From: Alistipes sp.
GTDB lineage: Bacteria; Bacteroidota; Bacteroidia; Bacteroidales; Rikenellaceae
NCBI GenBank assembly: GCA_017483225.1
Contig: JAFULF010000002.1
Location: forward strand, 21,637 to 85,636
Length of the DNA stretch: 64,000 bases
Direction: 5' to 3'
Below, piece by piece: positions 33,827 to 43,134 of the stretch. The translations under genes were made by a program, and so were the position numbers. Below the pieces are notes generated by a model. It saw only the letters and a list, made by a program, of their open reading frames with translations, did no database searches and had not been told where the DNA came from. Each line of letters starts with the position of its first letter. Positions within the stretch are counted from its first letter, which is position 1.

Positions 33827-35314
33827 TTATTTGTAATCGGCAGGAGAAGCCTCGCCATAGATGCGATTCTCGCCACTCGGATTAGGGTGCATACGGTGCC
33901 ACACCTGCGCCAGAAAGCGGTTCTTTGCGGCCACCTCGTCATACCGCCACGGTGCCGGCATACACTCCTCGCACCAATGGCCGCCGAGCAGAATAAGCGC
34001 AGGCGAAGCCTTGAAGGTATGGCCACATCCGCAACGCCACTCCAAAGGGGTGCGCATATCGCCCGTAGCCATACTCTGCGAGAGGCACTCGCCACCTCTG
34101 AACTCCGCCGCCGAGCGCATATCTTCGAGCGTGAGCGACGAGAGCGGCTTGCTCTCATCGTAGCCGTGGTCGAGCCTCTCCGCCTCCGTCTCTCCGGCAA
34201 GGCGGATATCCCGCATCTGCTTCCACGTACCGATACTCTCTCGCTCGGCACGAGAGCCGAAGAATGCCGAGATACGGGCCTCGTTTCCGTGCTCCAACCA
34301 GCCGAGGGTTCCGAAGGTCTTATCCTTGGCAATCAGACGCATAAACGGCTTGATAACAAGGCCCGGAGCCAGCACTGCGAGCGAGAAGAACCACGGCACC
34401 TGACGACTCATCTGTCGGAAGTATTCCCGCACCGGAGTATTGGCCCTGAAATGGAGTATCTCCTCCAAGCGGTCGGAGTCGAAGTACCACTGACCGTGGA
34501 AGTTATGCGTCACAAACCACTTGACATCAAATATCTTCTCCGGGGCAGGGCAATGTATCGCTTCGAGGAGCAGTTTCTCGAAATCGTAGTTGGTCAATCG
34601 GTACTGCTCGCCACTACCAATATTGTAGAATCGGCACCAGAAATCCTCCGGAACATCATCGCCGCAGACATTTGCCAGCAGGCGACCCGAATCCTCGACC
34701 GTAGCCCACTCCAAGACACCCCGAATAGGCACGTGGAACATTATCGGGTCCATATTTTTAAGCAGTGCGGGATAGAGAATACCCGACTGTCGCAAGCTCA
34801 CCCAATAGCGCAATTCCGACTCGGCAAAGACTCGCTCGGCACGACACTTCGAGATGGCGTAATAGTCGAACATTGAGGGCATTATAGGGTCACCGCAACG
34901 GCCCCAGTGCAGCGGCTCTCGACGGTCGCCCGTCTGCGCCACGCTGCCGATATACACGACCTTAACTCCATCGGGGTTCGGCTGCGCCTTGACGGCCCGC
35001 ACGATATTTTGCGCCGCCTCCACATTTACCTTCAATGTCCGTGCGGGATAGTAGTCGGCAGCGGGCGACACCATACCGCCCACGTGCAGCACATAGTCTG
35101 CCCCCGTAACAGCCTCCAACACATCCTTATATGAGGTCAAGTCGCCCCACACGACACGGAGCCGCCCTGCGTACTCCGCCATCTTGCGACGATTCGCCTT
35201 GGATGGGCGCACCAACACGGTAACGTCAAACGCCTCACTCCTTGCCAATAACTCCTTCAATCCTGCCGACCCCATCACGCCCGTAGCGCCGGTCAGCAAT
35301 ACACGTTTCTTCAT
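33827..35314 (-). CDS. NAD(P)-dependent SDR/epimerase with C-terminal zinc-ribbon-like domain
   Basis: 495 residues. Residues 1-~300 are an extended short-chain dehydrogenase: VLLTGATGVMGSAGLKEL (5-22) binds NAD(P), YIGSVAQTGD (~120) and the YxxxK pair in FDYYAISKCRAERVF (~148-162) are catalytic. A hydrophobic stretch follows (~308-330). The C-terminal ~130 residues hold a treble-clef-like pattern, RCGCGHTFKASPALILLGGHWCEEC, with paired cysteines, after a helix-rich linker. An SDR joined to a zinc-ribbon-like domain is uncommon in my knowledge, although related proteins may exist in Bacteroidota. Substrate unknown. It is 11 bp after the CPBP protease gene. Confidence 0.82.
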   Translation of the reverse strand: MKKRVLLTGATGVMGSAGLKELLARSEAFDVTVLVRPSKANRRKMAEYAGRLRVVWGDLTSYKDVLEAVTGADYVLHVGGMVSPAADYYPARTLKVNVEAAQNIVRAVKAQPNPDGVKVVYIGSVAQTGDRREPLHWGRCGDPIMPSMFDYYAISKCRAERVFAESELRYWVSLRQSGILYPALLKNMDPIMFHVPIRGVLEWATVEDSGRLLANVCGDDVPEDFWCRFYNIGSGEQYRLTNYDFEKLLLEAIHCPAPEKIFDVKWFVTHNFHGQWYFDSDRLEEILHFRANTPVREYFRQMSRQVPWFFSLAVLAPGLVIKPFMRLIAKDKTFGTLGWLEHGNEARISAFFGSRAERESIGTWKQMRDIRLAGETEAERLDHGYDESKPLSSLTLEDMRSAAEFRGGECLSQSMATGDMRTPLEWRCGCGHTFKASPALILLGGHWCEECMPAPWRYDEVAAKNRFLAQVWHRMHPNPSGENRIYGEASPADYK

Positions 35315-35325
35315 ATATTAGGGGT

Positions 35326-36219
35326 CTATTGTTTTCTATATACTTTTCGGTACGACTCCACACCTATTGCCAGACACACAAACGCCGACACGGCATAGAC
35401 GCCCCAATATCTGACACCTCCGCCGAAGAGCTCGCCAAACGACATCTCATCAAGACCGAAAGCGATGAGTGCGAAGGCGATAGCGTTGTTGAGCGAGTGG
35501 AGAATAATCGTCGAGAAGAGCGACTGCGTGCGCAGATATACCGTGCCGAAAATAAGGCCTGCGACCAGCGCCGTAATTGCCGTTGCAGGTTGCAGGTGGA
35601 TGATGGCAAAGAAGAGTGCCGACATAACCACCGACACCCGCTTGCCCCATCTGCGGCGCAAGGTTTCGAGTATCACACCTCTGCATATCAGCTCCTCGAA
35701 GAAGGGGGCAAACAGCACCGCCGTCATCAAGGCCCAGAAGCCTCGTCCCGTGCCTCCATTGCCCGTGTCGGGCAGCAGTTCGAGCAGCGGCTCCAAGAGA
35801 ATCTGCGAAGCCACCAGCCATATCAATCCGGAGAGGATGATATTTGGGTTGAAGCCATTGCGGGAGAAGCGTGCCACAACGCCCTTGCCGTCACGCTTTC
35901 GCACGTAGAGCAGCAGCAGTCCGAAGGCGAGCGCCATAGAGAGTGGATATATAACCGCAAATCGCTCTCCACGAGTGATTTCCACGCCCATATAACTATC
36001 CAAATCAACACTTTCGATAACCTGCGACTGCGGCACTCCGACACCCAGAAGCGACGAGACGAGGGCAACGACGAGCTGCGAGCCGAGGATTATGAGAACC
36101 ATAACCACCAAATCGCCAAACGCAGGAAAATCGCCGTGCGACTTGCGATGCAAATCCTCCGGGTCGAGCATCTGCACCGGCTCGTCTATCATCTGTTCAT
36201 CGAATACCTCTTCTGCCAT
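35326..36219 (-). CDS. CPBP-family (CAAX-like) intramembrane metalloprotease
   Basis: 297 residues from ATG 36219; the frame extends 16 codons upstream, but those cover the promoter. An acidic cytoplasmic head (~1-30) precedes about seven to eight membrane helices. The abortive-infection/CPBP motifs are present: FFEELICRG with the EExxxR core at 175-180, FFAIIHL with His208, and HSLNN at ~235. These glutamates and histidines form the metal site of glutamate intramembrane proteases. Roles range from CAAX processing to bacteriocin self-immunity. The substrate is unknown. It is transcribed ahead of the SDR gene. Confidence 0.88.
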   Translation of the reverse strand: MAEEVFDEQMIDEPVQMLDPEDLHRKSHGDFPAFGDLVVMVLIILGSQLVVALVSSLLGVGVPQSQVIESVDLDSYMGVEITRGERFAVIYPLSMALAFGLLLLYVRKRDGKGVVARFSRNGFNPNIILSGLIWLVASQILLEPLLELLPDTGNGGTGRGFWALMTAVLFAPFFEELICRGVILETLRRRWGKRVSVVMSALFFAIIHLQPATAITALVAGLIFGTVYLRTQSLFSTIILHSLNNAIAFALIAFGLDEMSFGELFGGGVRYWGVYAVSAFVCLAIGVESYRKVYRKQ

Positions 36220-36238
36220 AATCGCTGCTTTTTGCCTG

Positions 36239-36269
36239 CAAAGATAGGAATTGTTGCGATACAACACAA
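36239..36269 (-). promoter_or_regulatory. Promoter of the CPBP-SDR gene pair
   Basis: Minus strand TATCTTTG (-7, 36246-36239), with TTGT at the -33 position 19 bp upstream. Leader ~13-20 nt. Confidence 0.5.
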
Positions 36270-36430
36270 CATTTTTTCACGAGCAAGCCTTCATATTTAT
36301 CACATATTTTATATTTGGAACAGCTCAAAATATCGGCATAAAATCATTTTCCGGAGAAATCGGAGCCACTTTTGGCTTCTTTTTTAGAAAAAAGTTGTAT
36401 CTTGCAATCTGAATTAAACTCTTTCGACCT

Positions 36431-37171
36431 ATGATACGATTGATTTTGACACTGATTGCAATGGTTATAACCTGCTCCGTGCAGGCCCAAAATAGCACTC
36501 CACCACAAGCCGGCACCACAGAGCAGGCTGCCGTGTCGGTGCCGAGAACAGACTACCTCGCACCATTCGAGAAGATTGCCATAAGTGGCCCTATCGTGGT
36601 GAATTTCTGCCGTGTAGAGAGCCCCGACGACATAAAAATCGTCTATGACACGAAGAACAACATCGCCTCCCGATTCCGTGCGCAGATAGACCGCAACGGC
36701 GTGCTGCATCTGACCGACCGCTTCGACACCAAGCAGTTCCCCGTAACCACCGACGTAACGGTGTATCACACAGGCTTGAAGAGCATCTCGATAAATCAGG
36801 CAACGGCGACCTTCGACTCTCCGCTGGATAGCCGTATTCTCGACCTGTCGGTATCTGGCGGTGCCGTAGTGACGGCAACGATACACGCCTTGGATACCTT
36901 CGTAGAGTGCACGGGCAAGAGCCGCCTGAAACTCGACGGCGACTCCCGATACTTCAAGATAAGCGTATCGACGGCGAAGGTCGATGCCTTTGACCTGACC
37001 ACGGTATCGCTCGACGTGAACGCCTCGCACAACGCCGAGGTACGCCTCACGGTGACGGAGCGTTTGGAGGCGGTGACATCCACCTCGGCGAAGCTGCTCT
37101 ACAAGGGCCGCCCGGAGATTATCCGCAACCGCAACTCGATGTTTGGCGGCGACATTCTCGCAATAGAGTAA
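36431..37171 (+). CDS. Exported GIN-domain (DUF2807) beta-helix-like protein
   Basis: 246 residues with a signal peptide (cleavage near VQAQ). Residues ~40-240 match the head GIN domain: FEKIAISGPIVVNFC at the start, then short repeating beta strands (LKSISINQATATFDS, ILDLSVSGGAVVTATIHA, SRLKLDGDSRYFKISVSTAKV, VSLDVNASHNAEVRLTV). Such right-handed beta folds occur in many Bacteroidota periplasmic or surface proteins of unknown function. It is 18 bp before the AddB-like gene, a spacing that suggests co-transcription, though no functional link is evident. Confidence 0.85.
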   Translation: MIRLILTLIAMVITCSVQAQNSTPPQAGTTEQAAVSVPRTDYLAPFEKIAISGPIVVNFCRVESPDDIKIVYDTKNNIASRFRAQIDRNGVLHLTDRFDTKQFPVTTDVTVYHTGLKSISINQATATFDSPLDSRILDLSVSGGAVVTATIHALDTFVECTGKSRLKLDGDSRYFKISVSTAKVDAFDLTTVSLDVNASHNAEVRLTVTERLEAVTSTSAKLLYKGRPEIIRNRNSMFGGDILAIE

Positions 37172-37189
37172 GGGGGCTCGCTGACAACT

Positions 37190-40054
37190 ATGCGCACGTT
37201 TTTAGAAGAGGCCGCAGGGCAACTCTACGAGAGATATGGCAACGACTGCTCGTCGCTCGTGGTCGTCTTTCCGTCACGCCGTGCCCGCATCTTCTTCTCA
37301 AACGCTCTGGCAGATATTGCCAACCGCCCGATGTGGGAGCCTGCCTATATGACCATCGACGAGATAATGATGCATCTGGCCGACCTCCGCTCGGCAGACC
37401 GCATACGTCTGGTGGCAGAGTTATACCGCATCTACTCGAAATACCACAACGAAACATTCGACAAATTCTACCATTGGGGCGAGATGCTCATCTCCGACTT
37501 CGATATGGTGGATAAATATTGCGTGGATGCATCACGCCTGTTTCGCAATATCTCCGACCTGAAAGAGTTGGAGGCAGACCTCGACTACCTCTCGCCACGG
37601 CAGATGGAGATAGTCAGGGAGTTCTGGGGCACGCTCGACGACTCCACCCCGCTCTCGGAGCAGAAACGTCGTTTCTTGGAGATTTGGCGCACACTCGGCA
37701 CCATATATGACGAGTACCGAGAGCATCTGCGCTCGCTCGGCATCGGCTATACGGGAATGATTCACCGCACGGCGATAGAGCGGCTGGCAAAGGGGGAGCA
37801 CGAGCCATTGGAGAGCAGGCGGTACGTCTTCTTGGGATTCAACGCCCTCTCCTCCTGCGAGATGCAGCTGCTCAAATATATGCAGAACAACCACGACACC
37901 TCCTTCTTCTGGGACTACGACGACTACTACACAAACAGCACGGAGCAGGAGGCGGGAATGTTCATACGCCGCAACAAGGCGGAGTTAAAGGCGGAGGAGG
38001 GCACGACGCACGACAACCTGCGCAAGCCGAAAGAGATAAACGTCATCACAACGGGCACATCGGTAGGACAGTGCAAGTATGCCGTATCGAGGCTTTTGGA
38101 GATTGCCGGCAAAGACAAGCGAGGAGAGATAAACCATCTGGACAAGGATACGGCGGTGGTGCTGACCGACGAGAATATGCTGATGCCGCTGCTCTACGCC
38201 CTGCCGAAGGAGTTAGGCAGGGTAAATGTCACGATGGGCTACCCGCTGCGTAACACCCTCGCCTACTCGTTTGTCGAGCGGCTCTTGGAGTTGCAGAACC
38301 ACTCCCGCATAAGAGAGGGCGAGCCGACATTCTACCACGTTGACGTGGAGGGCATCCTCTCCCACCCATACATCGCCGATACGGCACCGAAGCAGATTGC
38401 CCGAATACGCAAGAGAATCGTAGATGAGCGGATATACAACGTCGAGCGCACGGAGCTATGCGCCACGGAGTTGCTGGCGCAGATATTCTCGCCGGCGAAG
38501 GATAGCGAGCAGCTGCTGACCTACCTGCGCCAATGCGTGGAGCAGGTGACACAATATAAATATAAGGGCGACGATGCCTCATACCGAGGGGAGTATCTGG
38601 CGCAGACGTTGGAGGGTCTGACCAAGCTGCACAACATAATCAACTCCTGCGATATGGAGATGTCGGTGGCCGTATGCCGCTCGCTGGTGCGTCGTCACTT
38701 GCAGAGCATACGCATCCCCTTCCGAGGCGAGCCGCTACAAGGGTTGCAGGTTATGGGTATCTTGGAGACCCGAAACCTCGACTTCCGCAACGTCATCATA
38801 CTCTCGATGACGGACAACAACTTCCCCGGCAGCCACACCTCCGACTCGTCGTTCATACCATACAACCTGCGCTTTGCCTACGGGCTTCCTACGCCGGAGC
38901 ACCACGAGGGGGTATATGCCTACTACTTCTACCGCCTTATTCAGCGAGCCGAGCGTGTGGATATGATTTACTGCTCACGTGCCGACGAGAAGGGCACGGG
39001 AGAGCCGAGCCGCTACATACGTCAGTTGGAGTACGAAACCTCATTCCCGATAAACTACACCAATGTTTCGGTCGATGTTACCCCGTTTCTCACCAGCTAC
39101 ATAGAGATTGAAAAGAGCGAGGAGGTGATGCGCTCTCTGGAACGCTTCGTGACCGACGGAGGCTCCACGCTGTCGCCTACGGCATTCTCACGTTACGTGC
39201 AGTGTCCGCTCAAATTCTACTTCGCCTCCGTGGCTCGCCTGCGCCCCGAAGATGCCCTGACCGAGGATGTTGATAACCAGACCTTTGGCAATATCTTCCA
39301 CAAGGCTGCGGAGTACCTCTACACGCAGATTAAGGGTGTGGCCAAGCCTGCGGCACTACTCCAACGTATGGTCGAGGACGGCACGGTTGAGCAGATGGTC
39401 GATAGAGCAATCGCCTCGGAGTATTTCAAGCAGGAGGATACGAAGCGGACACCTCAACTCGAAGGCGAGATAGAGATTATTCGCAACATTGTGCTCTGCT
39501 TCCTGCGGGACAACGTGGCGCAGTACGACATACGCCGTAACGACTTCGCCATCAACGGATTGGAGTGGAAGGTCAATCTCGAATACCCATTCCACAGCGC
39601 AGGCCGTGACCTTACGATGCACTTCGAGGGTTACGCCGACCGTATCGAGAGCCTCGACAACGGCACTCTGCGCATCATCGACTACAAGACCGGAACAGAG
39701 CACCTGAGCTTCGCATCACTCGAATCGCTCTTCTTCGGCGAGGCACGTGAGCGGCAATCGAACTTCATAAATACGATGCTCTACGCTATGATGCTCCACC
39801 GCAAAATCGGTCTGGAAACGCAGCCTACGCTATACTATATTCGCAAGATGGGCAGCGAGGAGTACTCGCCACTCATCACCGACAAATCACGCAAGAGTAG
39901 CGGCGACCTATACAGCACCTACGCCGAGGAGTTCGAGGGGTATATCTCGCAAATCCTCGCAGAGATGTACGACCCCGTGGTACCATTCACGCAGTGCGAA
40001 GACCGCAAGCAGTGCGAGATGTGCGACTTTGCACAGATATGTGCCCGCAAGTAA
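37190..40054 (+). CDS. AddB-like PD-(D/E)XK nuclease with iron-sulfur site
   Basis: 954 residues. The N-terminal part is an inactivated-helicase-like region (VVVFPSRRARIFF, residues ~25-37, in place of a Walker A; ISDLKELEADLDYLS). The middle holds helicase-like blocks (VMGILETRNLDFRNVIILSM, ~518-537). The C-terminal RecB-type nuclease carries GYADRIESLDNGTLRIIDYKTGTEH (~812-836). An early Cys in QCPLKFYFAS (~665) plus Cys942, Cys945 and Cys951 give the C-x(n)-C-x2-C-x5-C pattern of the AddB/Cas4 4Fe-4S staple. It should work with an AddA helicase-nuclease in double-strand-break repair; no addA is in the window. The gene ends ~90 bp before the converging CDGSH gene. Confidence 0.88.
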   Translation: MRTFLEEAAGQLYERYGNDCSSLVVVFPSRRARIFFSNALADIANRPMWEPAYMTIDEIMMHLADLRSADRIRLVAELYRIYSKYHNETFDKFYHWGEMLISDFDMVDKYCVDASRLFRNISDLKELEADLDYLSPRQMEIVREFWGTLDDSTPLSEQKRRFLEIWRTLGTIYDEYREHLRSLGIGYTGMIHRTAIERLAKGEHEPLESRRYVFLGFNALSSCEMQLLKYMQNNHDTSFFWDYDDYYTNSTEQEAGMFIRRNKAELKAEEGTTHDNLRKPKEINVITTGTSVGQCKYAVSRLLEIAGKDKRGEINHLDKDTAVVLTDENMLMPLLYALPKELGRVNVTMGYPLRNTLAYSFVERLLELQNHSRIREGEPTFYHVDVEGILSHPYIADTAPKQIARIRKRIVDERIYNVERTELCATELLAQIFSPAKDSEQLLTYLRQCVEQVTQYKYKGDDASYRGEYLAQTLEGLTKLHNIINSCDMEMSVAVCRSLVRRHLQSIRIPFRGEPLQGLQVMGILETRNLDFRNVIILSMTDNNFPGSHTSDSSFIPYNLRFAYGLPTPEHHEGVYAYYFYRLIQRAERVDMIYCSRADEKGTGEPSRYIRQLEYETSFPINYTNVSVDVTPFLTSYIEIEKSEEVMRSLERFVTDGGSTLSPTAFSRYVQCPLKFYFASVARLRPEDALTEDVDNQTFGNIFHKAAEYLYTQIKGVAKPAALLQRMVEDGTVEQMVDRAIASEYFKQEDTKRTPQLEGEIEIIRNIVLCFLRDNVAQYDIRRNDFAINGLEWKVNLEYPFHSAGRDLTMHFEGYADRIESLDNGTLRIIDYKTGTEHLSFASLESLFFGEARERQSNFINTMLYAMMLHRKIGLETQPTLYYIRKMGSEEYSPLITDKSRKSSGDLYSTYAEEFEGYISQILAEMYDPVVPFTQCEDRKQCEMCDFAQICARK

Positions 40055-40058
40055 CCTC

Positions 40059-40139
40059 GCAGGCAGCGTACAGGTGACAATCGGCAACGTGCACGTAGCG
40101 TGCAGGCGGTCTCGCAGACGACCTTGCAGGCAGCGTACA
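40059..40139. repeat. Short direct repeats between converging genes
   Basis: GCAGGCAGCGTACA occurs twice, at 40059-40072 and 40126-40139, with a degenerate third copy (GTAGCGTGCAGGCGG) between. This 86-bp gap shows no conventional terminator. Confidence 0.5.
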
Positions 40140-40140
40140 A

Positions 40141-40923
40141 TCACTCAACACCCACTGTCTGTGGCTCCTGCCGTGGAGCCCGCTCCTGCTCCTCCGCATC
40201 CAAGCCATCCTGCCACCTCATCGCTGCGTGGGAGCCGTCGCAGTAGGGTTTATTGGCCGACTGACCACATCGGCAGAGCACGCTGCGGTTGCGTATCTCG
40301 TAGCCTCGGCCATCCTCCCGCTCGATGCTGATTCCGCCTCGCACCCACAACCCTCCGCTTGCCTGAATTGCAGGGTCCTCGATAAGGCCCAGACTCGGCT
40401 CATAGTTCGGCTCATAGGGCTTGTCGGCATCGTTATCCCACGCCATCAGACGACCACTCGGGCACATCGAGGCCCCACGCACGGCGAGTGAACGGGCTAT
40501 CTTATCCCCCGACGCCTCGGCCAGCGCCCAGACACCCGTTGCGGCATCGCAAAAGCGGGCGAAAACACAGAACGAAGGGTTGTCCGTGATACTTATCGTC
40601 TCACCGGAGGTAATCTCCACATTATCAAGCAATCCCGAGCGGTCGGCAGTCAATCCGGGATTCCAATCCGTATGGGCGTGAGAGCCATCGCAGTAGGGCT
40701 TATTTTTGGAGGCTCCACAGCGGCACAGCGCCGTAGGCTCACGCTCGGTAGCGAAGTGGCGACCCTCACGGAAGTACCAACTATCGCCCACCTCGTTGGG
40801 CATAATAAACTGCATCCGCAACGGCGGACGACCATACACCAGATAAGGACCCTTCTCCTCGACCACAATCTTGAACTTCGCATCGGCACGCTTGGAGCCC
40901 GCCTCTATTTTTTGTCTTGCCAT
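40141..40923 (-). CDS. CDGSH iron-sulfur protein with two CDGSH motifs and a Fer4-like centre
   Basis: 260 residues from ATG 40923 (MARQKIEAG); the upstream open frame would run into the divergent gene and its promoter. Two nearly identical 2Fe-2S CDGSH motifs (CRCGASKNKPYCDGSH at ~72-87 and CRCGQSANKPYCDGSH at ~225-240) flank a middle domain. There, FCVFARFCD and SMCPSGRLMAWD suggest a divergent 4Fe-4S mono-cluster ferredoxin-type unit. Each CDGSH supplies three Cys and one His. Proteins of this architecture are thought to carry electrons or clusters; partners are unknown. It is divergent from the FISUMP-like lipoprotein. Confidence 0.88.
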   Translation of the reverse strand: MARQKIEAGSKRADAKFKIVVEEKGPYLVYGRPPLRMQFIMPNEVGDSWYFREGRHFATEREPTALCRCGASKNKPYCDGSHAHTDWNPGLTADRSGLLDNVEITSGETISITDNPSFCVFARFCDAATGVWALAEASGDKIARSLAVRGASMCPSGRLMAWDNDADKPYEPNYEPSLGLIEDPAIQASGGLWVRGGISIEREDGRGYEIRNRSVLCRCGQSANKPYCDGSHAAMRWQDGLDAEEQERAPRQEPQTVGVE

Positions 40924-40996
40924 ATACTTTTTACCTCTTTTTTCCGTTGGTTGAGTAACAATTATTGTTCCCAAAAACAAAATGAGGAGAAAAGTA

Positions 40997-41027
40997 TTTG
41001 AATATTCACGAGTTTTTGGTAAATTTG
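40997..41027 (+). promoter_or_regulatory. Promoter of the FISUMP-like lipoprotein gene
   Basis: TTTG (40997-41000), exactly 19 bp, TAAATTTG (41020-41027): a perfect consensus. Transcription would start near 41034, giving a ~35-nt leader to ATG 41069. Confidence 0.82.
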
Positions 41028-41068
41028 CACGATAAATAGAACTCAAAAAGAAGAAGATTACTACATAT

Positions 41069-42583
41069 ATGAAAATTTTCAAGACACTGCTTTTGGCACT
41101 TGCCACGATACTTGTTGCCGCATCTTGCAACAAGGAGGAGAAATTCTCGCTCTCGTTCCGACAGATGGGATACTACTTCAAATGGGGTGGCGATGCCGTC
41201 AAAGTTACCTACACATCCACAAACGTCATCAAGGTAGAGGTTAAGAAAATCTCCGACAACTGGACCTGCGAGGTAAACCACGGAGAGCGCACCCTCACCA
41301 TCACTCCCCCTGCCGACCCGGGTACCGAGCAGGAGCGTAACGAACTGCGCACAGGCACGCTGACCCTCAACGTGACCTCCGAGAAGGGCAACACATCGAC
41401 CTACGCCCTGACGCTCTACATCATCGGCGACAACGAGGTGATGGTAAACGAGGGGGGCAAGTACGCCAACTGCTACGTTGTAACGGAGCCTATTACCGTA
41501 TATACGATTGATGTGTCGCACGACGGCGGCGGCAACCCGATATCGGGCATAACTGACGTTAAGGTACTGTGGCAGAGCACAAACAACCCCATCAAGAATG
41601 TGGCATACAATGGCGACAATGGCACCGTTTCGTTCTTTGTCGATAACGCCAAGGACGACGACGAGCAGGATATCTACGAGAACGACAAGATGATTGTGCC
41701 GGAGGGCAATGCCGTATTGGCGGCATACAATGCCTCCGAGAATATCCTTTGGAGCTGGCACATCTGGGTTATCAAGAGCGACGACAACCCACTCGACGAC
41801 CACACCACATACGCCAACGGCGTGACCTTTATGAACAAGAACCTCGGAGCCTTCGCCAACCACAATGGAGAGAGCGAGGATACCGACCTGATACACCGCT
41901 CGTATGGCCTCTACTACCAGTGGGGCCGCAAAGACCCATTCCCACGTCCATACTCCTACAACTGCTCGGGAGGCAATGACGAGCGTATATACAACGCATC
42001 GGGCAGTGCCGTATATATCACACCAGAGGAGATGTCGGCGACAAACGGCAATGTGGCATACACCATTCAGCACCCGACCACATACATCACCAATGCGGCC
42101 AGCGTGGGTGAGGGCGGCGACGGCGTAGGCGACTGGATGAGCACAAGCGACAGCAGCCTCTGGAACGATGCCGAGAAGAGCGCATACGACCCGTGTCCTT
42201 ATGGTTGGAGAGTACCTCGCAGCGGCGCATTCAACGATTTGACTCTGTCGGATGCGGAGGATAGCCGTGACTTGGAGGAGGCTCGCAAGCGTTACGGCTG
42301 GGCCTTGACCGACAAGAACGGCAACACGTACTTCTACCTCGGAGGCGGCTTCCGCTCCTATTACAACGGCAAGATTGTCAATATGAACCACAAGGGCGAT
42401 GCCCTCTACCCTGCTCCGGAGCCGTGGGAGGGCTACTACTGGACCTCCGGAACGAGCGCCGACGGCAAGCAATCGACCTGTATGTATTTCGACCTTACAA
42501 CAACACGAACGATAAACAAATTCAACCTCAACTACCCATCCAAGCGTTCAAATGCGATGCAGGTACGCTGCGTAAAGGAGTAG
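41069..42583 (+). CDS. FISUMP-like surface lipoprotein
   Basis: 504 residues. The lipoprotein signal ends in VAASC (Cys20), followed by a beta-sandwich region (~28-130; GERTLTITPPAD, RTGTLTLNVTSEKG, resembling BACON or Ig-like repeats). The C-terminal half resembles the Fibrobacter succinogenes major paralogous domain: FMNKNLGAF (~255), YGLYYQWGRKDPF (~277-289), AYDPCPYGWRVPRSGAF (~373-389), then GYYWTSGTS and SNAMQVRCVKE at the end. These domains belong to the formylglycine-enzyme/C-type-lectin-like fold and are common on Bacteroidales surfaces; ligands are unknown. A perfect promoter precedes it. Confidence 0.83.
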   Translation: MKIFKTLLLALATILVAASCNKEEKFSLSFRQMGYYFKWGGDAVKVTYTSTNVIKVEVKKISDNWTCEVNHGERTLTITPPADPGTEQERNELRTGTLTLNVTSEKGNTSTYALTLYIIGDNEVMVNEGGKYANCYVVTEPITVYTIDVSHDGGGNPISGITDVKVLWQSTNNPIKNVAYNGDNGTVSFFVDNAKDDDEQDIYENDKMIVPEGNAVLAAYNASENILWSWHIWVIKSDDNPLDDHTTYANGVTFMNKNLGAFANHNGESEDTDLIHRSYGLYYQWGRKDPFPRPYSYNCSGGNDERIYNASGSAVYITPEEMSATNGNVAYTIQHPTTYITNAASVGEGGDGVGDWMSTSDSSLWNDAEKSAYDPCPYGWRVPRSGAFNDLTLSDAEDSRDLEEARKRYGWALTDKNGNTYFYLGGGFRSYYNGKIVNMNHKGDALYPAPEPWEGYYWTSGTSADGKQSTCMYFDLTTTRTINKFNLNYPSKRSNAMQVRCVKE

Positions 42584-42624
42584 CAGAGGTGGCAGATGTA
42601 TCATAACAAAAGATTGCAGAGGCT

Positions 42625-43134
42625 ATGATTCTCAAATTCAGAATGCTCTCTGATGAGAACGACAACTTCGTCAGAGATTTGGAGGTTTCACACGAGATGA
42701 CTCTCGCCGAGTTCAACGACTTTATCGTGCGTGCGCTCGGCTACGACAACTGTATGTCCTCATTCTTTACCGCCGATGACCTCTGGGAGCGACAGCGTGA
42801 GTTTACGCTGATGGATATGGATGGTGGTGTCGGTGGCGAGGAGAAGCCTATACCGATGTCGGAGATTACGCTGGCGGAGTTGGCCGTTGCCGAGTGCAAC
42901 AAGCTCATCTGGCAGTTCGATATGTTCGGCGACCGAGCTATGTATCTGGAACTCGTCAATGCTGGCCAGCCCGAGAAGGGTCTCAAATATCCACGTGTAG
43001 CCTTCGAGAATGCCCCTGTACCCGACCAGTACGACCCGGATGCAGTATCCTCCGACGAGGGCTCCATCTTCGACGAGATGATGGGCGACTTCGGAGAGTT
43101 CGACGGCGACGACAACTACGACGATGAATATTAA
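42625..43134 (+). CDS. pRiA4b ORF-3-like (IS1096 passenger-type) protein
   Basis: 169 residues, strongly acidic C-terminus. The core (LKFRMLSDENDNFVRDLEV, TLAEFNDFIVRALGYDNCMSSFFTADDLWERQREFTLMDM, LIWQFDMFGDRAMYLEL) matches the pRiA4b ORF-3-like family, named from plasmid and insertion-sequence passengers but widespread on chromosomes. No transposase or inverted repeat is present here, so the IS label is historical. It is 41 bp after the lipoprotein gene and overlaps miaA by 11 bp, indicating coupling with tRNA modification. The function is unknown. Confidence 0.8.
   Translation: MILKFRMLSDENDNFVRDLEVSHEMTLAEFNDFIVRALGYDNCMSSFFTADDLWERQREFTLMDMDGGVGGEEKPIPMSEITLAELAVAECNKLIWQFDMFGDRAMYLELVNAGQPEKGLKYPRVAFENAPVPDQYDPDAVSSDEGSIFDEMMGDFGEFDGDDNYDDEY

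Noticed and set aside
42625-43134. Insertion sequence suggested by the IS1096-passenger family name
   Set aside because: No transposase, inverted repeats or target duplication around it; the gene is coupled to miaA.
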